Source: Utricularia gibba | Taxonomy: Eukaryota > Streptophyta > Magnoliopsida > Lamiales > Lentibulariaceae | Length of the DNA stretch: 64,000 bases | Reading direction: 5' to 3' | Assembly: GCA_002189035.1 (NCBI GenBank) | Contig: CM007989.1 | Span: 6,057,501-6,121,500, forward strand | Shown here: in pieces, positions 12,261-24,229 of the stretch | How the letters are laid out: each line of letters opens with the position of its first letter | How positions within the stretch are numbered: the stretch's first letter is position 1 | Made by a program: the position numbers and the translations under genes | Notes under the pieces: generated by a model | What the model was told of the DNA's origin: nothing | Databases searched by the model: none | What the model saw: only the letters and a program-made list of their open reading frames with translations

Positions 12261-12540
12261 ATATCTGAATAAAACCCCATCGCAATGCCCACCGTTCTTT
12301 GTTCCACAGACCATGAATATCAGAAGCGTTTGAAAAGCAGTCCCTGTTGTGCTCAAGCCCAAGTCCTTCATTCTTTCGAAGAACTCAATCCCAACGTGAA
12401 CCTTGTGGGCAGAGGCGAGTCTGCCTACAGCAATAGCAAAAGAACGCTCACTCACAAGTCACAACATTTTCTCTATTCCGCATTACGTCGAGCATTTGGT
12501 GGATTCAACCGATACGCTAGTGTAACATCCAGCTGAATTC
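12081..12540 (-). pseudogene. PPR-protein gene fragment
   Basis: The minus-strand frame 12081-12455 contains SERSFAIAVGRLASAHKV then EFFERMKDLGLS and AFQTLLI, the spacing and residues of mitochondrial/plastid pentatricopeptide-repeat proteins. Only about one and a half repeats are recognisable; the frame then runs into the repeat-derived peptides described above. Upstream (12456-12540) the frame is interrupted. A functional PPR protein would have many more repeats and an organelle targeting peptide, so this is a broken copy. Confidence 0.5.
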
Positions 12541-12911
12541 ATCTTACCGCAGGCCCAGGTAAAACGCAAAAGCCAGTGAGTTTTCACCCAGAAGGATGCC
12601 GCGGACATGAGAATCACACATCTATTATCAAGACGCCGCATTCATGGAGGATGGCGCGTATGATAGATGCAGCGGACGCAGAGTTTGTGTTGACAGCCAT
12701 CCTCCATCGGGTGATGGTGATGAAGCATCGGGGAAGGCCCATTGCCCTCCTCCAAGGTGTTAGCTTCCTGCGGAAATGCTACATGTGTATAGATTTATGT
12801 AGTACGTTCTGATATCATCATCTATAAAAACACCTTCAAATTGTACACCTAGCCTTGTTCTTTGTCCATGCTGGCAACAGAAAGGTTGTTTGTTAGCTAA
12901 TTTTGAAAATT
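12541..12911. other. Short intergenic stretch
   Basis: GC-balanced up to about 12810, then AT-rich. It may contain further pieces of the PPR-related fragment, but nothing could be read reliably. Confidence 0.35.
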
Positions 12912-13362
12912 ACCTAATGTCATAAAACATCTTGACAAAATTAACTGCTGTATTTATGTGTATTGTGTGTAAATTATGTGTATGTAAATTAAGGAAATTA
13001 CTCATTTTTTTAATGTATATGTAAATATTGTATTATAAATATTATTATTTATATTTTTATAATACTTAATGATGATTTTCAGTAAAATATTTTTACTGAT
13101 CATTTTTATAATAAACAATATTGTTAAATAATGTTAATACTAATAATATAGATTTCAGAAAATTAAAATAATTTCGTAAATTTATAAATTATAATAATGT
13201 TAATTATAATTTCGTAAATCAAAACAATTACATAAAAGTATAAATTATAATATTTATGATACAATATTTACATACACATTAAAAAATGGATAATTTCGTA
13301 AATTTACAAACATACACACGACACACAGTGGTTAATTTTGTAAATAATTTTTATGACATGAG
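12912..13362. mobile_element. Fold-back MITE related to the MULE at 31-38 kb
   Basis: The two ends are inverted copies of each other over about 140-150 bases (arms about 12912-13062 and 13222-13362). Examples: 5' arm tgtcataaaacatcttgaca and gacaaaattaactgctgt against, on the reverse of the 3' arm, catgtcataaaaattattta and tacaaaattaaccactgt; the inner part, gtaaatattgta-tcataaatatta, also matches. The middle is AT-rich and non-coding. The arms resemble the reverse complement of the right end of the 31.1-38.3 kb element (gtcat, aaaactaaccattgt, gtgtgtat, aaattatcca, ttataaatatta in the same order). It is probably a non-autonomous derivative. Target-site duplication not established. Confidence 0.7.
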
Positions 13363-14459
13363 TATTTATTCAATTGACACCTTGTTTTGTTACACTTGAA
13401 ACTACAGTTTTCACTGTTCATGAGAAAACCAGCATGAGAAATTGAGGGTGTGTTGGGAAATTAATATAGTGAAAAATATTTAAATAGAAATATTAGATGA
13501 GAAAAAGATACATTGAATTAGATAAATATTTTAAATATCATGTTCGATTTATTAACTAAAAGTATATATAAAATATGTTAACGATTATATTATTTTAAAC
13601 ATATCATGATTAAAAATACGCACTTTTTTCAAGATACAAATTGAATATCAATTTAGTTGAACAAATCAAGAAGAAGGTTGTTGGGGGAGAATTGCTTAGT
13701 ATAATGAGAATGAATGGAAATAGAATGAAAAAAAAATATTTAGAAAAAATCGTACTAATATATTATTAAAAAATAAAATTAATGTAAGATAAAATTAAAA
13801 AAATATAAAATTATCTTATATTATTTGGAGCATTTAAATTCCACCCCTTTCCCTTCCATTTCATTTTACAAATTCTAAATATTTCAAATCTCAAGTTTCT
13901 CATGCTGGTTTTTTTTTTAATTCGTAAAGCAAATAATGAAATATTATTTATCTCATAATTATATACCATTAAATTTTTCCTAAAAAAACAACATGAGTTA
14001 ACCATATCAGCATGTGATCTAGGTTCCATTATTATTCTATTCTTTCTATGTGAAAACCCATCATAACAAGAAAAAAAAACACAATGGCATCATACAAATC
14101 AAGGCGTGTCAAAAGCAATGGAAAAGAGCTTCTCTTTCAACTCAAAAAAATGTAAAGTCAGCGGGTATATAAGCAACCAACTGGGAAGAAGAACCGCGAC
14201 CAATGTAGAAGTTGTTGGATCAACTAACGAGATTGATCAGTGTGTATGCTGATGAATGAGTTTATCATTTTAGACTGTGCTTGATGCAAGATTGCTCAAT
14301 AGAAATGTAATAATATAAAAACTTATTTGAAAATTAAGGAATCACGACTTGGAGATAAGACCACCCCATAGTGCTGTAGGTGTTATTCGAAAAAAGTCAC
14401 CTAGGTAGAACAAATTTGAGTGATGCAATGACTTGATCAATGCTGACTCACGCATGGCT
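13363..14459. other. AT-rich intergenic
   Basis: No gene seen. Mostly AT-rich with short homopolymers up to about 14100, then a GC-richer patch at 14150-14460 without a readable domain. Confidence 0.45.
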
Positions 14460-14950
14460 TGCCACTCGGGGTGATGAGTTGGCTTCATCTTCAACAAACT
14501 TCCCCTTGAGTTAAAAACCAAAATTTACTAATTCAAATTTAATGTGCAAGAGTTCAAATGCGCCTACGGACATTGGCTTGATGAGATTGTTTGCAACTTG
14601 CAAGTCTATGGGCATATACACCATGTTGATGTCCCCTACTTTGATCATTGCAATTGTACTGGATGAGTCACATTTCATCGATGTTGGCCCTTGCCACTCA
14701 AATTCAAAATCTTTAGAATTTTCCTTAACTAGATTGCATTATTCACAGGTAGTGAAACTGTCCATATTTCACTTTTGTTGTTGATTGTGCCACCATGGTC
14801 TATTTTTTGAATCCCAATTCACCATGGCAATTCCTAAATAAAAGACATGCACTTGTACTTTCGTGATTTACATCTATTGCAAAATTGGCATCTACATCAT
14901 CTTCAAGATGGACCTTGGATGATTTCTTGTACAACAACCGAGTGTTTGAA
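14460..14950 (-). mobile_element. Copia RNase H remnant
   Basis: Read on the minus strand with frame changes and stops, the stretch gives TMVAQSTTKVKYG (copia VALSTTEAEY region), then a CDSSST-like block, then QVANNLIKP matching the QVADIFTKP motif at the end of copia RNase H. It is heavily decayed and separate from the larger copia remains that follow. Confidence 0.5.
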
Positions 14951-15174
14951 GAACTTCAATGAATATGGTATGTTGTGAAGAATTTGTGGAATGAGTATTG
15001 GCTAGAGGGGATATTGGGAGAAAATATGGTATTGAAAACCATGTTTCATATGTTTACATGTTATAAATAAGTCATTATATCATAAGGAGGGATTGTGTCC
15101 ATTGCATGTTATTGTACTTCATCATCCACCACTGTACATAGCCGTTATATTTGGCCCGTTTAGCAGGTGAGACT

Positions 15175-15438
15175 GATGCTGAATGCTTGGGCCATTTGGA
15201 ATGAATGTTGGTTGGGCTAGTTGCACTTGCACTTTATTGTCTTCCAGGGGTCCATTAAATTGTGACCCAAGTATGTCTCTACTCTCTCATTCACATTAGT
15301 CAAGTCTTCGCAGGTTAGGTTATGCACAAGAGAGCTAAAAACCGATGCTGAATGGTTGGGCCATTTGGAAATGAATGTTGGTTGGGCCAGCTGCACTTGC
15401 ACTTCATTGTCTTCCATTAAATTGTGACCCAAGTATGT
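15175..15438 (-). repeat. Duplicated 3' segment of the copia element
   Basis: About 100 bases starting gatgctgaatg-ttgggcca occur at 15175-15276 and again at 15343-15438. The segment between them, ctctactctctcattcacat to agagagct (15277-15336), recurs at 15967-16034. On the minus strand the latter reads (E)DLTNVNERVE followed by TY or IY each time. The pattern fits repeated units in the 3' untranslated region or LTR edge of the copia element. Confidence 0.75.
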
Positions 15439-15926
15439 GATGTAGGTTTATGACAGGAAGTTCAAAACAAACTTTCCAATGCTGGTTATAAGCCAATAAT
15501 TAATCCAGAACTACAAATAACTAGAATAAATATCCACGTATTTATTTAAAAGGGAATTAACTTAGAGCTCACAACCTTCCTTCTCAAAAGAAGAACAACC
15601 AAATAGCGAGAAACCAAACAGAAACCCACGAGGTCACAGCCTCTTAAATCACAACAAACAAATATAGAAATCACAAGAGGTCTCGGCCTCCTAGTCACAA
15701 CCCGCAGGGTACTTCAAACAAGAAAACAGAGATAATAGAGAAGCATTCCAGCAAGTTCCAGCTCGCCTCGCTTGCTGTCACGCTTGGAACTAGACTTGTG
15801 AGCAAAGGTTCCTCAAAAACCCGCCCTGTAGCCTTTGGGAACAAGGGATTATCCTCAAATTCTCATCAGTCGAAAACTACCCTGTCTTGCCCTAATTCCC
15901 ATAGAAATAATTGAGGTGTTGGGCTG
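15439..15926. other. Non-coding tail of the copia remnant
   Basis: AC-rich stretch with repeated patterns (cacaaccttcc, aggtcacagcctc, aggtctcggcctc). No protein domain is visible. It is probably LTR or untranslated sequence of the adjacent copia element. Confidence 0.4.
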
Positions 15927-18900
15927 TCAAGTGGATTGGGCTGATTGGGCCCAATCCTTCCTACATCGGTATATCTCTACTCTCTCATTCACATTAGTCA
16001 AGTCTTCATAAGTTAGGGTTCTAGGCAAGAGAGCTCCATTAGATTGATCAACTAGCTTCAACATCCCCAATGATGGAGCAATCTGAAGATTTTCTGGAGA
16101 TGAATGAGGCCAATTTTCATAGTATATGTTGGTTCGATTATCCATCTTCAAGTTTTCATAAGCGATCACAGAGAGATTCTCAGAGATGGTAAATTTTCTT
16201 TGACCTTCTTCTTGTTGAGACATATTCTGAGAATATGAGCAAATGACGTCATTATCCAGAATGTCTTGCTCCAAATTTGCAGGCAGTAGTCCCAATTTTT
16301 CTCACAGTAGAGAGAATTGCTTGGGGTATAAGAGTTTTGTTAGAATATCTGTCAATTGTCGTTCCGATGAGATATGCATCAGCTTAATTCTCTTCTCCTT
16401 GATATAGTTCCTGACTACATAAAACTTGATTTGTATATGCTTAGTTCTTCCAAATAGCACTGGATTATTTCCCATCAAAATTGATGATTCATTGTCTAGG
16501 AATATTGTCACTGGCTTGTCTGTTCCGAATCCCAGATCCTTAAGCAACTCACATATCCATATTGTATGATTCGCCACAACTGCAGCAGCCATATACTCAG
16601 CCACGGATGAAGATTGAGCAACCATAGATTGTTTCTTGTTCCTCCGGGCGCAAAGACATCCACTTAACATAAATAGGTAATCACTTGTAGACTTCATATC
16701 TGCTTTATTACCTGCATAGTCACTATCGCAATATACTTGTAGACATGAAGTTTTACCTTTTGTGTAAATAAGTCCTAGAGTTGTAGTGTTGTGCAAATAC
16801 TTGAGAATTTGTTTCCCTGCTTCTAAATGAATAGGTTGGGGGCTGGCCATAAAATGGGATAATAGATTCACTATGAATGTGAAATCGGGCCTAGTTGTAG
16901 TGAGTCACATTAGTGAACCTATAAGCTTTTGATATATGTTTGCATCCCTCTTTTGTTCTTGCTCATAAAATTGTTTCCTTGCTTCAAGTGTAATACAAAC
17001 AGAAGATGGTCTCACTGTAGTCATTTCATATTGCTTCAGAAGATATAGGATATATTTTTGTTGGGAGACAACTATTTTCGAATCAGTTTGTTAGAGTTCT
17101 AGTCCCAAGAAGTAAGTCATGAGACCCAGATCTATAAGTTGGAAGGTCTGTTTCAGTTTCTCTTTTTCTCTGTTGACTAGCTTCAAGTAATTTCCTATTA
17201 TGAGTAGATCATCTATGTAAAGGGAGCTTGTTTCATTATGTTTCATTATGTAATGGAAGTAATTTCATTATGTATATCACTTAGAATGTATATTTTAGCA
17301 TTGTTTTCACTTCTATAGTAGCCTTGCTCTAGAAAATAATCATCGATCTTGTTGTACCATGCACAAGGAGCTTGTTTTAATCCATATAGCGCCTTGTGCA
17401 ATTTGTAGACTTTCTCTTCCTGTCCCTTGATAGTAAATCTCGATGGTTGTTCGACATATATCTCTTCATCTAGAAGACCATTTAGAAATGACGACTTTAT
17501 GTCTAGGTGGTAGATGGACCAATTTTTGCACGCTGCCAATGCTATAAGAAGTTTAATTGTATTGAATCTCGCAACTAGTGTAAAGGTGTCTTGATAGTTG
17601 ATTCCTTCACACTGTGTAAATCCCTTAATTATCAGTTTGACATTGAGTTTGTTTAGACTTCCATCTAGATTTAGTTTCGTTGTCAATATCCATTTTACTC
17701 TTACAGGTCTCTTAGTCTGGACTTTTTCTACTAAGGTCCAGGTTTTGTATTCTTTGATTATGTTCAACTCTTCTTTCATGGCTTTCCTCCATTCTGAGTT
17801 TGTTAGTGCATAGCTTAGGTTGATAGGTTCAGAATGCGTAAGCTGGCATTTGTCTTTATGGAAGGTGTATAGTAGTTTGAATCCTCTAATAGGTTGAATT
17901 TATTCTCGATGTTGAGGTTGAAGATGATATATTTATTTCATCCTCTTTCCCTATGTCTCCTAGGTCTTCTTTTGAAAGAGGTGTTTCATAGCCCAGATCC
18001 TCAAGATTTGACTCATATATCCTAACTGCTTGATTATCATTTGAATTTTATTCACCTATGCTTGATTCATTGCTGATATCTTCATTTGTCTCAGCCAAGA
18101 AATCGGAGTGTTGGAGGTTTTGGACAATTCGAGCTTCCTCTTCTACAGGTTCCTCTGCATTGATGCTCAAGTCATTTTGCTCATAGGTTTTAAGTGTTCT
18201 TAATTTTGACATGTCAATCACTACATCATTGACTATAATAAGAGAGTCGATATGTTCCACTACTTTATAATTTGAGGGCCTTTCTGCATGTCATGGTTCT
18301 CAATTGTCTAAGTTTTGTGTTGAGTCACTGAATTTACCACTGTTGTAGATGGTATTTTCATATTCATGAAGAGTAGATCTTGTAGTAGAGAGGTTAGTGG
18401 TGGTGTATTGAACATGGAACAGATCATATGAAAACGTTGATCTAGATGATGAGAGAGTAAGGCAATATGTTCTTTTAGAAACATTGGATTTTCTCCAATT
18501 TCAAGCTCTGTTTTTATCAAAGTTAACATGTCTGTTTAATACCATCTTTTCTTCAATTGGATCCCATAAGGATTCCTAATTGACTTTTCTTTTCCAGTTT
18601 GGTTCTTAGGGCATTTGGTATTAGCTAAAAATATATGCAGCCAAAAAATATAAGATGATCCATAACAAGTACTCTTTCTGTCCAAAGTTCATATGGAGTT
18701 TTAAGTTTTGACGTACCTCATGCAGGTAGTTTGTTTAGCAGATATACCGAACAATTCACAGCCTCTCTTCAAAAGATCTTAGGTACGTTTCTTTCAAACA
18801 AGAGACATTTGGTCATATCAAGTATTGTTCGATTTCGTCTTTCACTGACTCTATTATGTTGGGAGGTATAGGGGGTTGTAAATTGATGTGTGATGCCTTT

Positions 18901-20152
18901 CATCTCACAGCGTTTCTTCAGTCGTGAGGTATATATTCACCTCCATTATTGGATCTAATATATTTGACCTTGTGACCACACTAATTTTTAGTTGCACCCT
19001 TGAAGATTCTAAACTTGGAAACCATCTCAGCTTGGGATTTCATGAAGTAGACCCAAGAAAATTTGGTATAGTTATCAATGAATAACACAAAGTATTGATT
19101 TCCTCTTCTTGTTTTAGGCTTTATCAGTCTGCACACATCAGAGTGGATTATCTGCAACGAAGTAGAGGCGATCCAACAACTTCTTTGAAATGGTAAGCTG
19201 CTCATTTTTCCAAGTTTGCACACTTCAGAACACTCATTTACAATAGTCACATCATTCATACCGCTCATTAGATTTCCCTTATGCGATTTCAGCACACTTG
19301 CTTGGTTTTGATGTTCAAATCTACGGAGCCACAACAACACATTTTCCTTTGATAGGGATTCTTGAGTAATATTGACACTGATGCTTCCCTTTTTGTCCAG
19401 TCATTTGTTTGTGCACTTGTGCCACTACCTCTTTCTTCAAATTGCACACTCTCTCCATGTGTCCCTTTTGGTTGCAGAATGCACAAGTGCCTGATGGAAT
19501 CCCAACATTTTTCTAAAGTATGAGAGTTGGTGATTTTGCAATAGTAGCATGCAAGGAGATCATTTTGAGTGTTGGATGCTGTTGTGGTAGTCTTGAGAGC
19601 TGGAGGCTTGTAGATGGTTTTATTCTTGTGGTCAGTCTTGGCTTTTCCAAAAGATACTATGGTAGCAAAGGTCCTTTACTCATGTTTTACAGGTTTGATA
19701 TGAAGTTCAATTTGTTCCAAATTATCCAAAAGTTCCATATGATTGAATTTTCAAATGCACACAGTGGCCACCAAGGAGGCTATAATTGAGTTGTATGAGG
19801 CAGGCAAAGCATTGAGTGTGATGTCTTTGAGACATTTCTTATTAGATATTGCACCCACTAGTCTTAGTTTCCTATCTGCAACTTTGATAGTATTTATTAG
19901 ACAGTTAAAGGACTCACCTGGATTCAGTCTCAAAGTTACCAAGACTCTTCATTGATAGGCTATTTGAGCAGCCTTCGTTTTGGCATTGTCTAGGTGTGCC
20001 TTCTCTAGTTGCTCCCAAGCTTCCTTGGAATTATTGCATTTCAGAATTGCAATGAGAAATTTTTTTAAGAGCATAATTGCAAAAACTTTTATTTGTAGAA
20101 TTTGTGGGAGGAGACTTATACAACGAAGAAGATTACGAAATTCAAATATCAA
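15927..20152 (-). mobile_element. Degenerate Ty1/copia retrotransposon
   Basis: Copia domain order can be followed from high to low coordinates on the minus strand, broken by stops and frameshifts. Gag helices lie at 20152-19750 (KEAWEQLEKAHLDNAKTKA; RLNPGESF). Gag-tail and protease sequence follows around 19290-19490. Integrase is at 19340-18540 with IHSDVCRLIKPKTRRGNQYF and FVLFIDNYTKFSWVYF. Reverse transcriptase is at 17779-17190 with VKWILTTKLNLDGS, YHLDIKSSFLNG, ALYGLKQAPCAWY and a YIDDLLII box near 17200. RNase H is at 16871-16302 with CDSDYAG, SSVAEYMAA and RTKHIQIKFYVVR. An ORF at 16295-15927 overlaps the RNase H end and runs into the 3' repeats. The 5' end is cut off where plus-strand gypsy sequence begins near 20.08 kb. 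It is not intact and no clear LTR pair was found. Confidence 0.9.
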
Positions 20153-22180
20153 TTAATGCAATTATCGAAGGCAAGGACGCATTAGTAGATAGCAAACTTA
20201 TGTTCGTTAAAACAAAGATCGCAAAACAAACTTGTCTATTCCTTCTAGAATCTGGAAGATCCCGCAACTTCTTGTAAGAAAAGATGCTATTTGAGAACCT
20301 TATTAGATGTAACTCTAAAAAAGAAAGTATGTACAATCGTGGCTCATAGTAAATATAATAGTTTCAAGAGAGTTTGTAAGAATACAAAACTTAGTATCAA
20401 TGATTTTCCTATATGTAAACATTACATGTGTTCTTTTTGGCAACTTCAATGGAATTTTGGGGTATGATTGTTTCAAAACAATCAAACCTATAACTTAAGA
20501 TTTCAATTATAGTAAATATCCTTTGGTTGTGATTTAGAAACATATGAGATCAAAGGTTTCCACACGAACCAAGCATCAATGATAGAGCAAACTAATTCTT
20601 CTCAACTATGTGAATAGATTCAAAAAAAAATGTTGACCTCAAACTACCATATTTTTGAAGAATCCAAAGAATTACCATAAAGCAAGATACATGACCATAC
20701 ATTTGGTAGCAAGGGCCAAGCCATCTACTTGAAGACCTTATTGCTATCCTTATGAGTAGCGAGTCAAGATTGAAAACTCAATGCAAGAAATACATAAGAA
20801 ATGATGGATCAAGACCTTGTTACTATCCTTACATCATATTTATGAGCTCTCCTACCCTTGATTTCTAAATAAATAGAGTTTGAAAATTATAGAAAAACCA
20901 ATAGATAAATAACGTAATGCTCATTTTTTTTTAAATTAGATAGAAGGATTGATCATCATTATATTAGGATTCATGAAGTCATGATTACCAAAATAGTCCT
21001 TCAAATGATAGAAGGGCATTGTGAGTTCTTGATTATGTCATTTAGCTTAACTAACGCACTACCTATGTTCTAGAGCTTGATGATTTCGATCTTTCAATCA
21101 AACTTGTAGAAATTTGCATTAGTTATTTTTGTGATATCTTAATCTACAATAGGATTATGGAAGAACATATGAAATATTTACAACTTGTTTTTGAATTGGT
21201 GCATGATCAGCAATTGTATGTAAAGTTTCCAAATGTTTTTTTGTGTGAATAGAAAATCAAGTGCTTTTGACATATGATAGGAGCCAAAGGGATTTAGAAG
21301 AAAAGGTAGAAGCAACCTTCAATTGGCAAAAACCAAGGAACATCAAGGAGGAGCACATGTTTCTTTGGCAAGCAGGTTACTACATGTGCTTCATTGCTTA
21401 TTTTAGCAATATTGAAGGCCCTCTCACCACAACACTTAATAAAGATGATTTTTTTACGAATTGAAATAAGGAAGAAGGTCTATATCTAGTTGACGGAAGC
21501 TCTTACAACAACATTGCTACTAGCTACTCCAAATTGGAATGAATTTATATTCAAATATGAGGCTTCAAATGGAGGAATGAGAGTAGCTCTACATCAAGAT
21601 GATCACTCATCACATATTTCAAAAGAGGATTGAAGAGTAAGCATAAAAAACCTTGTGGCATATGATAATAAGCTAATTGTCATGGCCTATTTGATAAAAC
21701 ATAAGAAACAATATCTATGGGGATGATATTTTATGATGAGAACAAATCATAAAAGTTTACAATACAAGAATGACAACAAACGGAAACTCCTTTCAACAGC
21801 AATGCATGAGTAAGCCTTTAAGATATCACTTCAACATTGATTATCGAGACGGAAAAGAGATCAAGGCAATAGATGCCTTATGTGACATGGATAAGTATAT
21901 AATGTTACAAGTAGCCACTATTTCTATACTTCAATTCAACTTATTTGAGCAGGTGTCTCACAATCAGAAAAGTTCGAAGATGAAGAAACTCCTAAGGAAG
22001 ATTAAGGAAAAAAATCAAAAAAAATGGAGCAACATTAGAGGATAGATATATTATAGTAATTGGCTATATATTGACGAGACATCAGACCTACTGTCATTCA
22101 TTATGACCTATGTTCATAGTACATTTCGTGATAGAACTCTTAAAACACTATAAAGAAATATAGTTATGATAAAAGAAAAA
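20060..22180 (+). mobile_element. Degenerate Ty3/gypsy retrotransposon, 5' part
   Basis: Plus-strand remnants in gypsy order. A protease-like region lies at 20130-20275 (KIAKQTCLFLLESGRSRNFL, where the catalytic DSG is altered). The polymerase end and RNase H start lie at 21290-21470 with KVEATFNWQKPRNIKEEHMF and AGYYMCFIAYFSNIEGPL. More RNase H follows at 21480-21600, and a DHKSLQYK block at 21745-21780. An integrase-start-like stretch lies near 22040-22180. Stops and frame changes are frequent. The element continues at 23.09 kb after an interruption by a repeat in the opposite orientation. Confidence 0.8.
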
Positions 22181-22209
22181 TTTTGTAATGTCGTTCAAAT
22201 TGTAAATTT

Positions 22210-23050
22210 TTCAATCAAATAAATTTATAAACTTAATTCACATTCAATCATATGAAAAGTATGAGCATAGTAGACTAGGATCAAACACAAGGAACTATGA
22301 GGGTTGATGCATGATGTTTCTATCACGGTTGAAAAATTTAGTATAAGCTATGACTAATGCAAGTCTCCAATAAAAGGCCGTAAAGAAATAACAGGTAAAT
22401 TCGACTACTAACTAGAATAAGGTAATGTAATGCCTTAAACCTTTCAGAAGTGTCATGATCATTACTACACTTAACCACCCAATTTGATAATCATTCATCT
22501 GACAATACAAGGATTCATCTACCCAAATCCTTGATTTTCCTAACTTTTGGTCTACCTCTAGTTAGATTGCTTATGATGAACATAAACTTTCCCCTCCTGG
22601 ATCTACCCTGGTTTGATAAGGAAATTGTCTGATTACTGAGCTAATGTAGTCTAATAAGTAATAATCATGCACACTCCCTTCTACCTCAAGGTATTACGTG
22701 TATTTAGCCACTCATACTGAAGTAAAAGGAAACAATTTCATAACATAACAATCAAAACATGTTTAAGTCGTAGTACTACAACAAGGAAAGAAACATAAAC
22801 ATAAATAGAAATCATAAATAGTTCACGCAGAAAATTAAAACTACTCCCGACTAAGAATAGTGTTTTTGATAAATAAAAGGAAAGTTAAGAGGTAAGATTT
22901 AATCCTGGTTTCATCTTCTTCGTCTTCCATCATTCTGCTACGATTTTCTACTCCATCCCCTCCCCAGAATTGTTTTCGTGTTGTTCACTAGAGAGATATT
23001 TTTCTCCCCACTTTGTTATGCTGCTATGAAGGAGATTCAAAGCTGGCAAT
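22210..23050 (-). repeat. LTR-like repeat, copy 2, inserted in gypsy sequence
   Basis: On the minus strand this stretch matches copy 1 (3.4-4.3 kb): a GA-rich leader with gaagaagatgaaacc, then blocks including ctagaggtagaccaaaagtt, a caaattgggtggttaag-like segment, and the acctgttatttctttacggcc region that pairs with acctgttacctttgcgttaagacc of copy 1. It separates two parts of a plus-strand gypsy element. Confidence 0.55.
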
Positions 23051-23089
23051 GCTGGAATTGTCGTTAAGGGACTGAGATGAAGTACTCAA

Positions 23090-23580
23090 ATTACCAAAAA
23101 GTAAATCTTTTGAAGAGTCAAAAAATGATGGAGAGATACTACAATGATGAGTACAAGAAAATAGAATTTCAAATAGAAGAATTTGTTTAGTTTAAATTGA
23201 CTCTATCTCAATAAGATGGTCTTATAGGGAGGCAGTATTACAAATTATAACTCAAGTGTTTTGGAACTTTATAGATCAGACACATGATAGAGGAACTTGT
23301 GTATTAACATAAACTACTAGTAGGCACTCAATTAGACCCTATCTTCTATGTTTCCAAGTTAAAACAATTTAGCGGTGACTCTACATTTATTCAAACATTA
23401 TCAATGATAATGCATGAAATGAAGTAAACAAGCAGATTATTTTAGAGAGTTGTGGTTCTACTAAGAATCCTCAACTACTAATGCGTTGGTAGGATATTCA
23501 CCAGCTGAAGCAACCTAGGAAAATATTGTCACTCTACTACCCACGCCATTTATTGTATTTTTAGTTAATATAGCCCCTAA
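23090..23580 (+). mobile_element. Gypsy integrase C-terminal and chromodomain-like remnant
   Basis: Plus-strand reading with stops gives FQIEEFV-FKLTLS, matching the gypsy FxVGDxVxxKL-PY region, then DPIFYVSKLKQFSGD, matching HPVFHVSxLKxF. A QLLMRW block is followed by DIHQLKQPRKI, like the chromodomain-type WxGLPxEEATWE. This is the 3' end of pol of the gypsy element begun at 20.06 kb. Confidence 0.7.
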
Positions 23581-23584
23581 TCTC

Positions 23585-24080
23585 ATTACTCATCCTATAC
23601 TTAGATCTATTCATATGCGAGATGTGTAGAACTAGGTCTATCCGACTATATTGTTTCTATCTAGGACTAATATCTACTATCTCCGTCTTGATTTGTTGGT
23701 CTACCTCTAAATTAAGTATAATGGAGAAGCTAATTGTTTCCTCCCCCCCCCCCCTCCTTTAGGTCAACCTGAGGAATGATAGAAACAAAAGTTAAGAAAC
23801 ATTGATCAATTATCTTATTAACCCTAATCCCACTTAACCATTCTACACCTTAAGGTATTCCTAAAATCTAACTATTCATGTGTGTAAAATAAAACATGAT
23901 ATCATTAAGGTAAAATAGCCAAAATATCAAAGACATCGTGAGACAGTTAGTCACAGAAACTAAAAAACATTCAACAAACGAAAATAAAGTAGAAATAGTT
24001 TTGATTTCCACCTACTACTGTTCATAAGACTCCCATCCTCAAGAACACCACCAAGACCCAATTCAACGCTATTGTTTCGA
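23585..24080 (-). repeat. LTR-like repeat, copy 3
   Basis: The reverse complement matches copy 1 closely at ctttattttcgtttgttgaa, ttttttagtttctgtg, aact-tct-cacgatgt, and tagaggtagaccaacaaatc, followed by a tagac-tagttcta block near 23.63 kb. It carries a C-run near 23743. Together with copy 2 it flanks the gypsy 3' remnant. Confidence 0.6.
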
Positions 24081-24229
24081 GCCAATATTTATTACCCTCA
24101 ATATCTTAATTATTTGAATTACTTCTCTCACGAGGCTCTTCATCATCTCAAATGAGACCATATCAACTTTGATCATTAGTAATAATGTGGCAACTATCTT
24201 CATCAATGATGACATGAGTGCTAATTACA

